A DNA stretch of 55,657 nt from an uncultured Bacteroides sp. (GTDB taxonomy: Bacteria; Bacteroidota; Bacteroidia; Bacteroidales; Bacteroidaceae), in contig CAMAFR010000013.1 of the NCBI GenBank assembly GCA_945833835.1, forward strand, positions 1 through 55,657. The letters are read 5' to 3'. Positions 1-8,197 of the stretch are shown here, piece by piece (the first letter of the stretch is position 1; each line of letters starts with the position of its first letter). A program made the translations under genes and the position numbers. Under the pieces are notes generated by a model. That model was not told the DNA's origin and did not search any database. It was given only the letters and a program-made list of their open reading frames with translations.

Positions 1-56
1 GCTTCGTCACGCCGATGGTACTGCGCAAGTGGGAGAGTAGGTAGTCGCCGTCTTGG
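1..56 (+). rRNA. 5S ribosomal RNA, 3' end only
   Basis: The first bases read as the 3' part of a bacterial 5S rRNA: the loop and helix around GCCGATGGTACTGC, then GTGGGAGAGTAGGT and a short closing tail. The window therefore begins at the end of an rRNA operon whose 16S and 23S genes lie upstream, outside the window. The exact mature 3' end cannot be fixed because the pairing 5' arm is missing. The rho-independent hairpin immediately downstream supports the reading. Confidence 0.85.
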
Positions 57-94
57 AAGCCCCGGAAGCCGCAAGGCTCTCCGGAGCTTTTTTT
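57..94 (+). terminator. Rho-independent terminator of the rRNA operon
   Basis: An AAGC-C-CCGGA-AGCC arm pairs with GGCT-C-TCCGG-AGCTT around a GCAA tetraloop. Seven T residues follow from the end of the stem. It directly follows the 5S end and should close the rRNA transcript. Confidence 0.9.
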
Positions 95-216
95 ATATAC
101 CAGTCTGTTATTTCATTTCTCGCTTTGGGCAAGGCTCAGTGGTGAAATGAATAGTTACAGAATCTACACGAATTGTAAAAATACTCTAAATAATGGGGAG
201 AAACTCCGTTTTTTCC

Positions 217-414
217 CTAATAATCTTTATATTTGTTCATCTTGTTGGACACCGCAAGCACTCGTTCTGCGGGGGTGCCAACAGCAACTTTGTGGGTATA
301 AAAGGCGTTAACTATACGCTTTGTGTTTTGACTCATTGAAACTTCGACACTTTCATTCCCGTCAAAAAACAACGTAGTAGTCAACGCCCCATATATGGTA
401 TGATGATACGTCAT
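217..414 (-). CDS. Small hypothetical protein, 65 aa
   Basis: I do not recognise this family with certainty. The 65-residue product starts MTYHHTIYG and has a balanced, plausibly globular composition with no signal peptide or membrane segment. Its start lies 4 bp after the stop of another tiny minus-strand ORF (419-571), so the two look like the tail of a small operon running back towards the rRNA genes. Short protein pairs like this are common in Bacteroidales conjugative elements, so a mobile-element remnant is a reasonable inference. Between the stop and the 5S terminator I see only a small GGAG-AAA-CTCC hairpin followed by six T residues (plus strand, about 197-214). Confidence 0.4.
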   Translation of the reverse strand: MTYHHTIYGALTTTLFFDGNESVEVSMSQNTKRIVNAFYTHKVAVGTPAERVLAVSNKMNKYKDY

Positions 415-418
415 GCCC

Positions 419-571
419 TTAGTGTGTCTTGACGGCAGGCGGTTTGTCCTGCCCTGTCAGGATGCCGTGTAGGGTGTATTGTAGAACCATATAATGTGGG
501 GCTTTGCACTGCTCGTTCTGACGGGAAAGGCAGTCGAAGGCCTCAATGAGTGGAACGGGCGATAGGTGCAA
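419..571 (-). CDS. Very small ORF, possible remnant of a mobile-element protein
   Basis: Reading the minus strand from a TTG at 571 gives about 50 residues, beginning HLSPVPLIEAFDCLSRQNE and ending with PPAVKTH. The frame is closed by a stop just upstream of GAGTGG, so there is no ATG for a longer product. It is either a TTG-started microprotein or the tail of a broken gene. The residue mix looks like real coding sequence, not noise. It sits head to tail with the 65-aa ORF at 217-414. Function unknown. Confidence 0.3.
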   Translation of the reverse strand: MHLSPVPLIEAFDCLSRQNEQCKAPHYMVLQYTLHGILTGQDKPPAVKTH

Positions 572-667
572 GCTCCACTCTTTTTATGTCCATAAGGTTG
601 TTCAGCCTTTTGGAACAATCATTCGGTCGTTGGGAGCTTAGACCATTAGCATACGGAAGAACACAAG

Positions 668-2476
668 ATGGATAAGCATTCGCTCCGACAGAAGATTTTG
701 CATCTCGAAGGACTGACCAACGAGGAAAAGAGTGCCCTGCTCGAACTGCTGAACAAGCAGAAGAAATACGGGCTGGTATGGGAGGAGAAACCCGAGGAAG
801 TGGAGGAGCGTATGCGGAACAGTCTGCCTGTCTTGCGGGAAGTGAAGGAACGGGCTATTCTTTCGGATGCTCCTACTGCTCCCGACCATATTCTGATTGA
901 AGGGGATAACCTCGAAGCCCTCACCACCCTTAGCTATACGCACGAGGGAAAGATTGATGTCATTTATATCGATCCGCCTTACAACACGGGCAATAAGGAT
1001 TTTGTCTATAATGATTCCTACGTGGATGCAGAGGACAGTTTTCGCCATAGTAAGTGGCTCTCGTTCATGAGCAAGCGACTAAAAATTGCGAGACGATTGC
1101 TTTCTGATAAGGGGGTTATCTTTATTTCGATTGATGATAACGAACAGGCGCAACTGAAATTGTTGTGTGATGAGTTATTTGGAGCAAGGAACTTTATTGA
1201 TATTTTTTCATGGAATAAGACAGAAACTCCTGCAAATCTGTCTTTGAAAACAAAAAAGGCGATTGAATACATTCTTTGTTATTCTAAGTATAGAAACACA
1301 GAAAAGTTTAGAGGTCTTTCCAAAACCAGTGTCAGCAATAATGGCTTAATGAATCAAACCAACACAGAGCATGAATTAGTGTTTCCTAAGAATACTGTTG
1401 ATACGAGATTGCCAAATGGAATATATAAAAAAGGTGTTTATGGAACATCATCTTATCGAATAGAACTTTTAGATGATGTAGAGGTGTTAAATGGTTACTT
1501 TATAACCCCTGTAAGATTATATGGAAAGTTTAAATGGGGACAGAACTATTTGGATGCAGAAATTAAGCGCGGAACTCAAATATCGATAAAGACAAAAGTC
1601 TTTTCACCTTCTTATGAGAAGAAAGAATATGAGCCAGAGGTACCTTGGAATTTGATTAATAAGTCATTTGGCGTTGAAACGAATGAAAGTGCAAGTTCGG
1701 AATTAAAGGCAATTCTTGGTGATAATTTATTTGATTTTCCTAAGCCGTCCTCATTAATCAAATATTTAATGAACTTCATAAATGCTTCCATCATCCTCGA
1801 CTTCTTTGCCGGTTCCGGAACCACCCTCCATGCCACGATGCAGTTGAATGCCGAGGACGGAGGTCGTCGCCAATGTATCTTGGTGACGAACAACGAGAAC
1901 AACATCTGTGAGGAGGTGACTTACGAACGGAACAAGCGGGTCATCAACGGCTATGTCACACCGAAGGGCGAATGGGTGGAGGGCTTGAAGCAGAACTCCC
2001 TCCGCTACTTCAAGACCGAGATGTTGCCTCGCACACGGAGCCCGCGAAACATGCGGACACTGATGGCGGCCGCTACCGACTTGCTTTGCATCAAGGAGAA
2101 CCTTTACGACGAGTGTCCGGACTTCGGTCGGTTGAAAGCTGACCCTCGCCTCTTGCGTTACTTTGTCAAGGACGACCGACGGATGCTTATCCTCTACTGC
2201 GAAGAACTGGCCGACCGCATCGTCGAGGAAATCAAGACGATGGACTTTGGCGGCAAGCCACTGAAAATCTATATCTTCTCGCCCGACCGCTATGCCTTCG
2301 ATGATGACTTCTTCGAAGTGCAGGACAAGGTGCAGCTTGTGGCGCTTCCGGCAGCTATCTACGATGCATACGAGCGTGTGCTCCCCCAGCAGCCCGACCG
2401 TCTGCTCCCGACGGCGACGGACGAACTTCCTGTTTCCCAGGAAAACATACCAACCTCTTTTCACTCCGACCTATGA
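668..2476 (+). CDS. Site-specific DNA methyltransferase, type III Mod-like (beta class)
   Basis: This is a 602-aa S-adenosylmethionine-dependent amino-methyltransferase. The catalytic motif DPPYNTG is at about residues 102-108, and the SAM-binding motif FAGSGTT is at about 380-386. The catalytic motif precedes the SAM motif with a target-recognition region between them; this order defines beta-class enzymes such as type III Mod subunits. The N-terminal ~60 residues are charged and helical. The ATG overlaps nothing upstream, and the next gene starts inside its stop codon (ATGA), so translation is coupled to the helicase gene. The target-recognition stretch (about 1060-1780) is visibly AT-rich against GC-rich flanks, which suggests a recombined specificity domain. 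The DNA target cannot be read from sequence. A solitary or BREX-like methylase is an alternative, but the adjacent Res-like gene favours type III. Confidence 0.9.
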   Translation: MDKHSLRQKILHLEGLTNEEKSALLELLNKQKKYGLVWEEKPEEVEERMRNSLPVLREVKERAILSDAPTAPDHILIEGDNLEALTTLSYTHEGKIDVIYIDPPYNTGNKDFVYNDSYVDAEDSFRHSKWLSFMSKRLKIARRLLSDKGVIFISIDDNEQAQLKLLCDELFGARNFIDIFSWNKTETPANLSLKTKKAIEYILCYSKYRNTEKFRGLSKTSVSNNGLMNQTNTEHELVFPKNTVDTRLPNGIYKKGVYGTSSYRIELLDDVEVLNGYFITPVRLYGKFKWGQNYLDAEIKRGTQISIKTKVFSPSYEKKEYEPEVPWNLINKSFGVETNESASSELKAILGDNLFDFPKPSSLIKYLMNFINASIILDFFAGSGTTLHATMQLNAEDGGRRQCILVTNNENNICEEVTYERNKRVINGYVTPKGEWVEGLKQNSLRYFKTEMLPRTRSPRNMRTLMAAATDLLCIKENLYDECPDFGRLKADPRLLRYFVKDDRRMLILYCEELADRIVEEIKTMDFGGKPLKIYIFSPDRYAFDDDFFEVQDKVQLVALPAAIYDAYERVLPQQPDRLLPTATDELPVSQENIPTSFHSDL

Positions 2477-4863
2477 AACAGCTGAAATACCAACAGAAAG
2501 CCGTGAAGGAGCTGGTGGAAAAAAGCCTCCATCTCCTGACGCTCCCCGGGACTCGAAAGCAGCTCATCTTCAAGGCACCTACGGGTGCGGGAAAGACGGT
2601 GATGGCCAGCGAAGTCTTGGCCACGCTGACAGAAGAGCTGCAAAGCCGTAGTGACCTTCCCTTCAGGCAGGTGGCTTTCGTGTGGATTGCCCCCAACAAG
2701 CTGCACCAGCAGAGTTACTTCAAGATGAAGAACTTTTTCACCGAGTCGAATCTGCTCCGGCCCGTGATGTACGACGAACTGGACCAGTCGGACGGTGTCA
2801 TTCGTCCGGGCGAGGTGCTCTTTGTGAATTGGGAGAGTGTGAACAGCGAGAAGAACCTGATGGTGAGAGACAACGAGCAGAGTCGTTCGCTCTACGACAT
2901 CACCCGCCGCACGCAGCAAGAGCAGGGAACTCCCATCGTGGTGGTGATTGACGAGGAACATCTGTTCTGGTCGAAGACAGCCGACAAGTCGAAGAAGGTA
3001 CTGGAAAAGATAGCTGCCCAAGTGGAGATACGCATCTCGGCCACGCCCAAGACGGCATCGGACTATCAGGTGACCGTTGACCGGCAGGAGGTCATCCGGG
3101 AGGAGATGATCAAAGAAGGTGTGCTGCTCAATCCCGATGTGACCGCCGACTATACCACCGATGAGGAGCTGAACCAACACCTTATTAAAATAGCTCTGCA
3201 GAAACGGAACCAGTTGGCGGAGGCTTACCGCCAAGAAGGGGTCAACATCAATCCGTTGCTGCTCATCCAGCTGCCCAACGACAAGCAGGAGCCGCTCACG
3301 GCCGAAGATACGAAAATCATGAACCAGGTAAAGGACTACCTCCACTTAGTGTGCGGCATCAATACCGACAACCATCGGTTGGCCATCTGGCTCTCGAAGG
3401 AGAAGGTGAACGTGGATGACGGCTTGGAGCGGAACGACAACCTGACCGAGGTGTTGCTCTTCAAGCAGGCCATTGCCCTGGGATGGGACTGTCCGCGGGC
3501 AGCCGTATTGCTCATTTTCCGGAGGCTGACCAGTGACACCTTTACGGTACAGACCGTGGGGCGTATCTTGCGTATGCCCGAGCAGAAGTTCTACCGTAAC
3601 CCGTTGCTCAACAAAGGCTATGTCTATACCGACATCAGCAAGGATCGGATTCAGATTGTGTCTGATGACATGGACTATCTGCACAAGTCCATGCTGCAGG
3701 CCGTGCGTCGGGAGAACCTGCACAACGTGCAGCTGACCAGCAGTGCCGTGATACGGCGCAGTGCCGACCGCAACCGCCTGGGTACTGACTTCCGCCGCGT
3801 ACTGACCAAGACGTTTGAAGAGCTGTGGTTGGTCAATCCGCAATATTCCTTCCATTTTCTGGAGGAGGAAGCGGAAGGCCCGTTAGAGGAGGGCGGAGAA
3901 GAATCGGTGGTGGCCAAGAACTGCAAGGCTGCCGAGAAACTGCATATCCGACTGGACGTAAAGCACGTGAACATTGAGATACCGGCCGACATCTTCTTCC
4001 GGAACGAAGAGCACGAACTGATTGAAGTGGGCGAGAAAGCCAAGTTCACCCGCACGGCCAATGAGGTGGAACGGGTGTATGTGGATTGGTGCCGTTCGCT
4101 GCTGGTCGGCTTCGAGAAGGCGCACAGCACGGGCGTACTCGCCAACTACCTGCTGGAGGCAATGGAGACGCTGTTCGAGCTGTTCGAGACCGAAGCCCGG
4201 AAGGTCATCCTCTATCACGAGAACAAGCCGAAATTTGCCGAGGTGGTGACCAAAGCCTTGAACCGGTACGCCAAGCAGCTCGCTGCCAAGCAACAGCAGG
4301 CCCGGAACCGCGGGTTCGAGCATTATCTCTGGGAGGTGCCTGCCGAACGGCTCTACACGGAAGAACACCATTATGTGCAGTCCTCAGTCAAGGAGCACGC
4401 CTTGCTCCCTTTCGTCGGACTGGTCACCGCCTCTTCGCCCGAACGGCAGTTCGCACAGTTTCTGGAACAGCACGCCGATGCCATCGACTGGTGGTACAAG
4501 AACGGCGATGCCGGCCGGCAACATTATGCCGTGCCTTACGTCAACAGTCAGGGGAACAAGGCTCTGTTTTATGTAGACTTCGTCATCCGCATGAGGAACG
4601 GCCAGCTCTTCCTCTTCGATACGAAGAGCGAAGGCAGCGACCCCGAGGCCATGAACAAGCACAATGCCCTGCTGGCGTACATGCAGTCGGAAGAGAATGC
4701 CCCCAAGCGGCTGAAAGGGGGCGTGATTGTCTGCGACAGCAACGGGTCGGGTAACTGGCTCTATTCGCCGTTGCCCATTGAGAACACCACCGATGTGAAG
4801 GGATGGGACGCTTTCCATCCCGACCAATACCGGGAGGGAAGTTGGGGAGGTGATGCACTTTAA
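2473..4863 (+). CDS. Type III Res-like DEAD/DEAH helicase with C-terminal nuclease motif
   Basis: The 796-aa protein carries Walker A APTGAGKT (Lys at residue 41), a DEEH box at about 160-163 in VVVIDEEHLFW, and a motif resembling SAT (SATPKT). Helicase motif VI lies around TVQTVGRILRMPEQ. Near the C-terminus, D702 followed by D716-T-K718 (FLFDTKSEG) matches a PD-(D/E)XK nuclease core, as in type III restriction subunits. It is somewhat shorter than the 900-1000 aa of classical Res proteins. The start overlaps the methylase stop by four bases. Inference: it translocates on, and cleaves, unmodified DNA together with the methylase. A purely helicase role cannot be excluded without assay. Confidence 0.88.
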   Translation: MKQLKYQQKAVKELVEKSLHLLTLPGTRKQLIFKAPTGAGKTVMASEVLATLTEELQSRSDLPFRQVAFVWIAPNKLHQQSYFKMKNFFTESNLLRPVMYDELDQSDGVIRPGEVLFVNWESVNSEKNLMVRDNEQSRSLYDITRRTQQEQGTPIVVVIDEEHLFWSKTADKSKKVLEKIAAQVEIRISATPKTASDYQVTVDRQEVIREEMIKEGVLLNPDVTADYTTDEELNQHLIKIALQKRNQLAEAYRQEGVNINPLLLIQLPNDKQEPLTAEDTKIMNQVKDYLHLVCGINTDNHRLAIWLSKEKVNVDDGLERNDNLTEVLLFKQAIALGWDCPRAAVLLIFRRLTSDTFTVQTVGRILRMPEQKFYRNPLLNKGYVYTDISKDRIQIVSDDMDYLHKSMLQAVRRENLHNVQLTSSAVIRRSADRNRLGTDFRRVLTKTFEELWLVNPQYSFHFLEEEAEGPLEEGGEESVVAKNCKAAEKLHIRLDVKHVNIEIPADIFFRNEEHELIEVGEKAKFTRTANEVERVYVDWCRSLLVGFEKAHSTGVLANYLLEAMETLFELFETEARKVILYHENKPKFAEVVTKALNRYAKQLAAKQQQARNRGFEHYLWEVPAERLYTEEHHYVQSSVKEHALLPFVGLVTASSPERQFAQFLEQHADAIDWWYKNGDAGRQHYAVPYVNSQGNKALFYVDFVIRMRNGQLFLFDTKSEGSDPEAMNKHNALLAYMQSEENAPKRLKGGVIVCDSNGSGNWLYSPLPIENTTDVKGWDAFHPDQYREGSWGGDAL

Positions 4864-4878
4864 CCAGACAGCAAGAGG

Positions 4879-5100
4879 ATGAAGAAAGGAATAGACAAGA
4901 CATTCATGGACTATGGCATCCGTCGGGAAGACCTGGCCATTGTGGAGGCCACCTGCGAGCTGAACGGTATCGACAGCGACTGGCTGGAAGAGTATATCCT
5001 CAAGCCTTACCATACGGAGAAAAGCAAAAGCGAATATCCGGTGTTGAAGGAGAAGGAGGCGGAAAAGATTGTGAGCAAGGCTCTCGAACAGATAAAATGA
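4879..5100 (+). CDS. Small acidic/basic protein of the modification island, 73 aa
   Basis: The 73-aa product starts MKKGIDKTFMDYGIRRED, is charged and predicted mostly helical, and has no signal peptide or membrane segment. It lies 15 bp after the helicase stop and 7 bp before the ATPase, so it is an integral operon member and not a chance ORF. I recall small proteins of this sort being labelled as associated with DNA-modification systems, but I cannot confirm the family here. A likely role is an adaptor or regulator bridging the restriction pair and the ATPases. Confidence 0.75.
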   Translation: MKKGIDKTFMDYGIRREDLAIVEATCELNGIDSDWLEEYILKPYHTEKSKSEYPVLKEKEAEKIVSKALEQIK

Positions 5101-5107
5101 AGGAAGT

Positions 5108-6541
5108 ATGCTGATACAACATATACATGCCGAGAACTACAAGACCTATCTCCGGCTCGACCTTGACCTGGGCGTGGAGGAGGACCGTCCTATCGTGTTG
5201 ATAGGCGGCATGAACGGCGGTGGCAAGACGACGCTTTTCGATGCCATCTATGGTGCGCTCTACGGTTTGGACATCCGGAACGAACGGCACTTCCGGGAGC
5301 TGTTCAACTCGGGGGTACAGGAGATAGAGGGAAAGACCATCGTGCTGGAAATCACGTTTACGGGGATGGTGGTGAACAGTGTCGTGCCTTATCGGCTGAA
5401 GCGGACCTACGCGCTGATGAAAGGGAAGCCGGTGGAGAACGTCACCATGAAGTTCGGGTCGAACACGTTCGCGTATGGCACTTATACGCCTTCGCGCGAG
5501 CGGGCAGCTGCCGAAACGGCTGTCCTGCGTATCATCAATGCCAATCTCCCGTCTGAACTGAGCAATTACTTCCTTTTTGATGCCATGAAGACCAGCGAAC
5601 TGGTCAAGGACGAACGTATCAATACCCTGATACAGGAAAACATCCGCCAAGTGATGGGATTCAACAAGGATATCCAGTTGGAGAAAATCTGCCGCAGCCT
5701 GCTCGATACAGCCAAGGCCAACCGCTTGGAGAACGACCAGAAACGCCAGGAGTACAACCAGCTGCAAGCGGAGAAGAACCGGCTGGAGGAGGAACAGCAG
5801 GCCTTGCGCAGGAACTATACAACGGCTTTGGAGTATGCCACCGTCCACAAAGAGCAGGTGGAGGCGTTGAAAGCAGGAAAGGACCGGGACGAGGTGACCC
5901 GCGACCAGATGGCCAAGGTGACGCAACAGATCCGCCGAATCGTGCAGGCGGAAGAAGCGTACAAGCAACAGGCTGAAGCAGTGGCGAAGCTGATAGAGAC
6001 AGACATTATCCTGCCCAGACTGGCCAGTATCCTCCAGGACGAGACGGAACTGATAGAAAACTACAAGGCAAGCATGGAGGAGCAGAAGAAGGAGCTGCTG
6101 ACCGAGACACAGATTGGCAAAGTGGTGGATCAAGTCATCGAGGTCCTGACCCGGCGCGGCCTGCTAAGTCAGCAGGTGAATCGGGACGCATTGGTGAATG
6201 TCGTGCGGCTGGGACAACAGGAGGCCATGCACGTGGAGGACCCCTACGACTTCTTGGACTATACGGATATGGAAACCCTGAAAATCCTGAAAAACCCGTC
6301 GGCTGTCAATCCCTTTCTGTCGCTCGACCAGCAACGGGATCGGCTGCAACAGGAGGTGGAGGACTTGCCGAAACTGACCGCCAAGCTGGAAAACCTGCAG
6401 ATGGGGCTGGACGGTCAGGACTATACCTTGATCAAGCTGTATGAGGAGAACGAACGGAATGCCCTGGAGCTGAAGAAGGCCCTCCGCGAGAAGGAACAAC
6501 AGATAGCCGCCGTGAAACGGCAAATGGAAACCTACGACTGA
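5108..6541 (+). CDS. DndD/SMC-like AAA ATPase, C-terminal half absent
   Basis: The 477-aa product has an SMC/RecN-type N-terminal ATPase lobe: Walker A GGMNGGGKTT with Lys at residue 40, then YFLFDAMKTSEL, which resembles the conserved FFFDG block of DndD. From about residue 195 to 300 there is a long coiled coil rich in Q, E, K and R. A full DndD-type protein (roughly 650 aa) continues into a second coil, an ABC signature and a Walker B. None of these is visible here: the ORF ends within what looks like coil at KRQMETYD. The HerA-like gene begins about 18 bp later in another frame. Either the family variant is short, or a deletion or frameshift has removed the second lobe. Confidence 0.75.
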   Translation: MLIQHIHAENYKTYLRLDLDLGVEEDRPIVLIGGMNGGGKTTLFDAIYGALYGLDIRNERHFRELFNSGVQEIEGKTIVLEITFTGMVVNSVVPYRLKRTYALMKGKPVENVTMKFGSNTFAYGTYTPSRERAAAETAVLRIINANLPSELSNYFLFDAMKTSELVKDERINTLIQENIRQVMGFNKDIQLEKICRSLLDTAKANRLENDQKRQEYNQLQAEKNRLEEEQQALRRNYTTALEYATVHKEQVEALKAGKDRDEVTRDQMAKVTQQIRRIVQAEEAYKQQAEAVAKLIETDIILPRLASILQDETELIENYKASMEEQKKELLTETQIGKVVDQVIEVLTRRGLLSQQVNRDALVNVVRLGQQEAMHVEDPYDFLDYTDMETLKILKNPSAVNPFLSLDQQRDRLQQEVEDLPKLTAKLENLQMGLDGQDYTLIKLYEENERNALELKKALREKEQQIAAVKRQMETYD

Positions 6542-6558
6542 TAGAACGAATCGGCGAA

Positions 6559-8103
6559 TTGCTGTCGGACGTGAGGACCGCTTTGGAAAACCGCATCAAC
6601 CTGTGTGAATATACGGACAATATACGTCCGGTGACGCTGACGATGACCACCACGATGCGCACTTGCCTGTTGGTGGGACTGAGCGATACCCGCCCAAGGA
6701 ACCTGGCGGAAGTCAACCGTATGGTGGTGTCGAAGAACAATGAACCTTATCCCAGTCCGTTCTATGCGAAAGGGAATTTCAAAAGGATGGTGGTGACCTT
6801 GCTGAAGCTGCGTTACCACGGGCTGGAGGTGGCATGGGAAAGCGCATCGCAGGTGGCCAAGATATTGGGACACGAAATGATGAGAGGCAGGAGCCTCCTG
6901 CTGCAAGAAGGAGCCATGGATGAATGGCTGCGGTTCACTCCTGTCCGGAAGGGACGGACGGCTGTGGAGATACCGGCTCTCCAGCTTCGTCTGGGCACTT
7001 TCGAGAATGAAATGGATGCCTGTATTGACATCAATGACAAGGAAAGCAATAATGCGCAGATACTGATAGCGGGTGCTACGGGCAGTGGTAAATCCAACCT
7101 GTTGGCTGTGTTGGTGCAGCAGATCCGGTCGGCTTCTTCAGACACCCGGCATCCTGTCAATTTCCTGCTGTTCGACTACAAAGGCGAGTTCTCCGACCCT
7201 GCCCATGCTTCCTGGTTGGAGAAATTCGATACCGATGAGAAGGCTATCCTGAACCCGATGGAGCGGCCGCTTCCCTTTACGCCTTTCAAAGACTTCACCG
7301 GCAGGCCGATTCAGGAAATCAACCTCTATTCATCGTCCCTGTCGAAGGCGTTGGCGGCCATTGCCAACGACACCCGTATCAGTGCCAATATGGACGATCG
7401 GTTGAGCATGGCCATCATCAATGCCTACAAGGCGACGAAGGGGAGGCCTGTCACATTCGAACAGATACGTGACCAATACATCCGTCTGCTCCCTGAGAAG
7501 AGGCAGGAAACCACCGACAGTGTCATCTCTGTATTGAACCAGCTTATCCGCAGCCGCCTGTTTGAGGAGGAAGACCGTATCGACTTGCTGAAGGACTGCT
7601 ACATCATCCATCTGGGCCAGTACGAGAAGGAGGGTATCTATGCGAAAGCCATCGTTTATTTCGTGATTGCCAAACTCAATGCCATTTATGAGACCTTGCC
7701 TGTACAGTTGGTGGATGAGCATCGGTACGAACTCCGGCATTTTACCATCATTGACGAAGCCCACTATATGTTGGGATTTGACAACCAGCCGCTGCAGAAC
7801 CTGATCAAGGTGGGGCGCAACAAAGGGATGAGCATCCTGCTGGCCACGCAGAACATGTCGGACTACAAGAGCAAATATTTTGATTTCTTCGCGAATGCCC
7901 AATATCCGATGATCATGCGGCAACAGACGCAGAACGACCAGGTCCTCAAAGACCTCTTCGGCGTATCGGGGAAGGACCTGCAGGAACTCAAGCAGGTCAT
8001 CGCTTCCTTGCAAAAGGGAGAAATGGTGATGAAGGATGCCAACGCTATGGCTATCGGGTACGGCAAGCATTACTCCAAGATACGGGTGACGCACCTGATA
8101 TAG
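6559..8103 (+). CDS. HerA/DUF87-like ATP-binding protein
   Basis: The ~514-aa protein carries Walker A GATGSGKS (about residues 172-179) and Walker B with DEAH (FTIIDEAHYML, about 397-404). It also has ATQNMSDY, typical of HerA/FtsK-like hexameric DNA translocases. The N-terminal ~150 residues form a separate domain before the ATPase core. The start is uncertain: a TTG at 6559 or a GTG at 6571 are the best in-frame choices, 18-30 bp after the previous stop, and no good ATG exists before 6643. The frame is open well upstream, so a -1 shift at the TACGACTGATAG junction would fuse it to the preceding ATPase. The final codons lie inside a 36-bp sequence repeated at 8971-9006. Confidence 0.82.
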   Translation: MLSDVRTALENRINLCEYTDNIRPVTLTMTTTMRTCLLVGLSDTRPRNLAEVNRMVVSKNNEPYPSPFYAKGNFKRMVVTLLKLRYHGLEVAWESASQVAKILGHEMMRGRSLLLQEGAMDEWLRFTPVRKGRTAVEIPALQLRLGTFENEMDACIDINDKESNNAQILIAGATGSGKSNLLAVLVQQIRSASSDTRHPVNFLLFDYKGEFSDPAHASWLEKFDTDEKAILNPMERPLPFTPFKDFTGRPIQEINLYSSSLSKALAAIANDTRISANMDDRLSMAIINAYKATKGRPVTFEQIRDQYIRLLPEKRQETTDSVISVLNQLIRSRLFEEEDRIDLLKDCYIIHLGQYEKEGIYAKAIVYFVIAKLNAIYETLPVQLVDEHRYELRHFTIIDEAHYMLGFDNQPLQNLIKVGRNKGMSILLATQNMSDYKSKYFDFFANAQYPMIMRQQTQNDQVLKDLFGVSGKDLQELKQVIASLQKGEMVMKDANAMAIGYGKHYSKIRVTHLI

Positions 8104-8110
8104 CCGAACA
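8075..8110. repeat. 36-bp direct repeat, copy 1 (end of the HerA-like gene)
   Basis: This exact 36-bp sequence spans the last codons and stop of the HerA-like gene plus the first bases after it. The same 36 bp recur at 8971-9006 with no mismatch, and the bases on either side differ. The copy overlapping the gene is presumably the original. The arrangement resembles the attL/attR left by an element that integrated at a gene's 3' end and preserved the coding sequence. Confidence 0.9.
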
Positions 8111-8197
8111 AGGCGGTTCCCTGAACCAAACAAATAGACGATGAATAGGGGTGATTTCGTGTTGCACCCATTATCAGCCTCCGGTTAGAATGGATGT

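Noticed and set aside
5108..8103. Programmed frameshift fusing the DndD-like and HerA-like genes
   Set aside because: No slippery heptamer occurs at the junction; simple translational coupling or a mutation explains it. Kept only as an open question in the findings.
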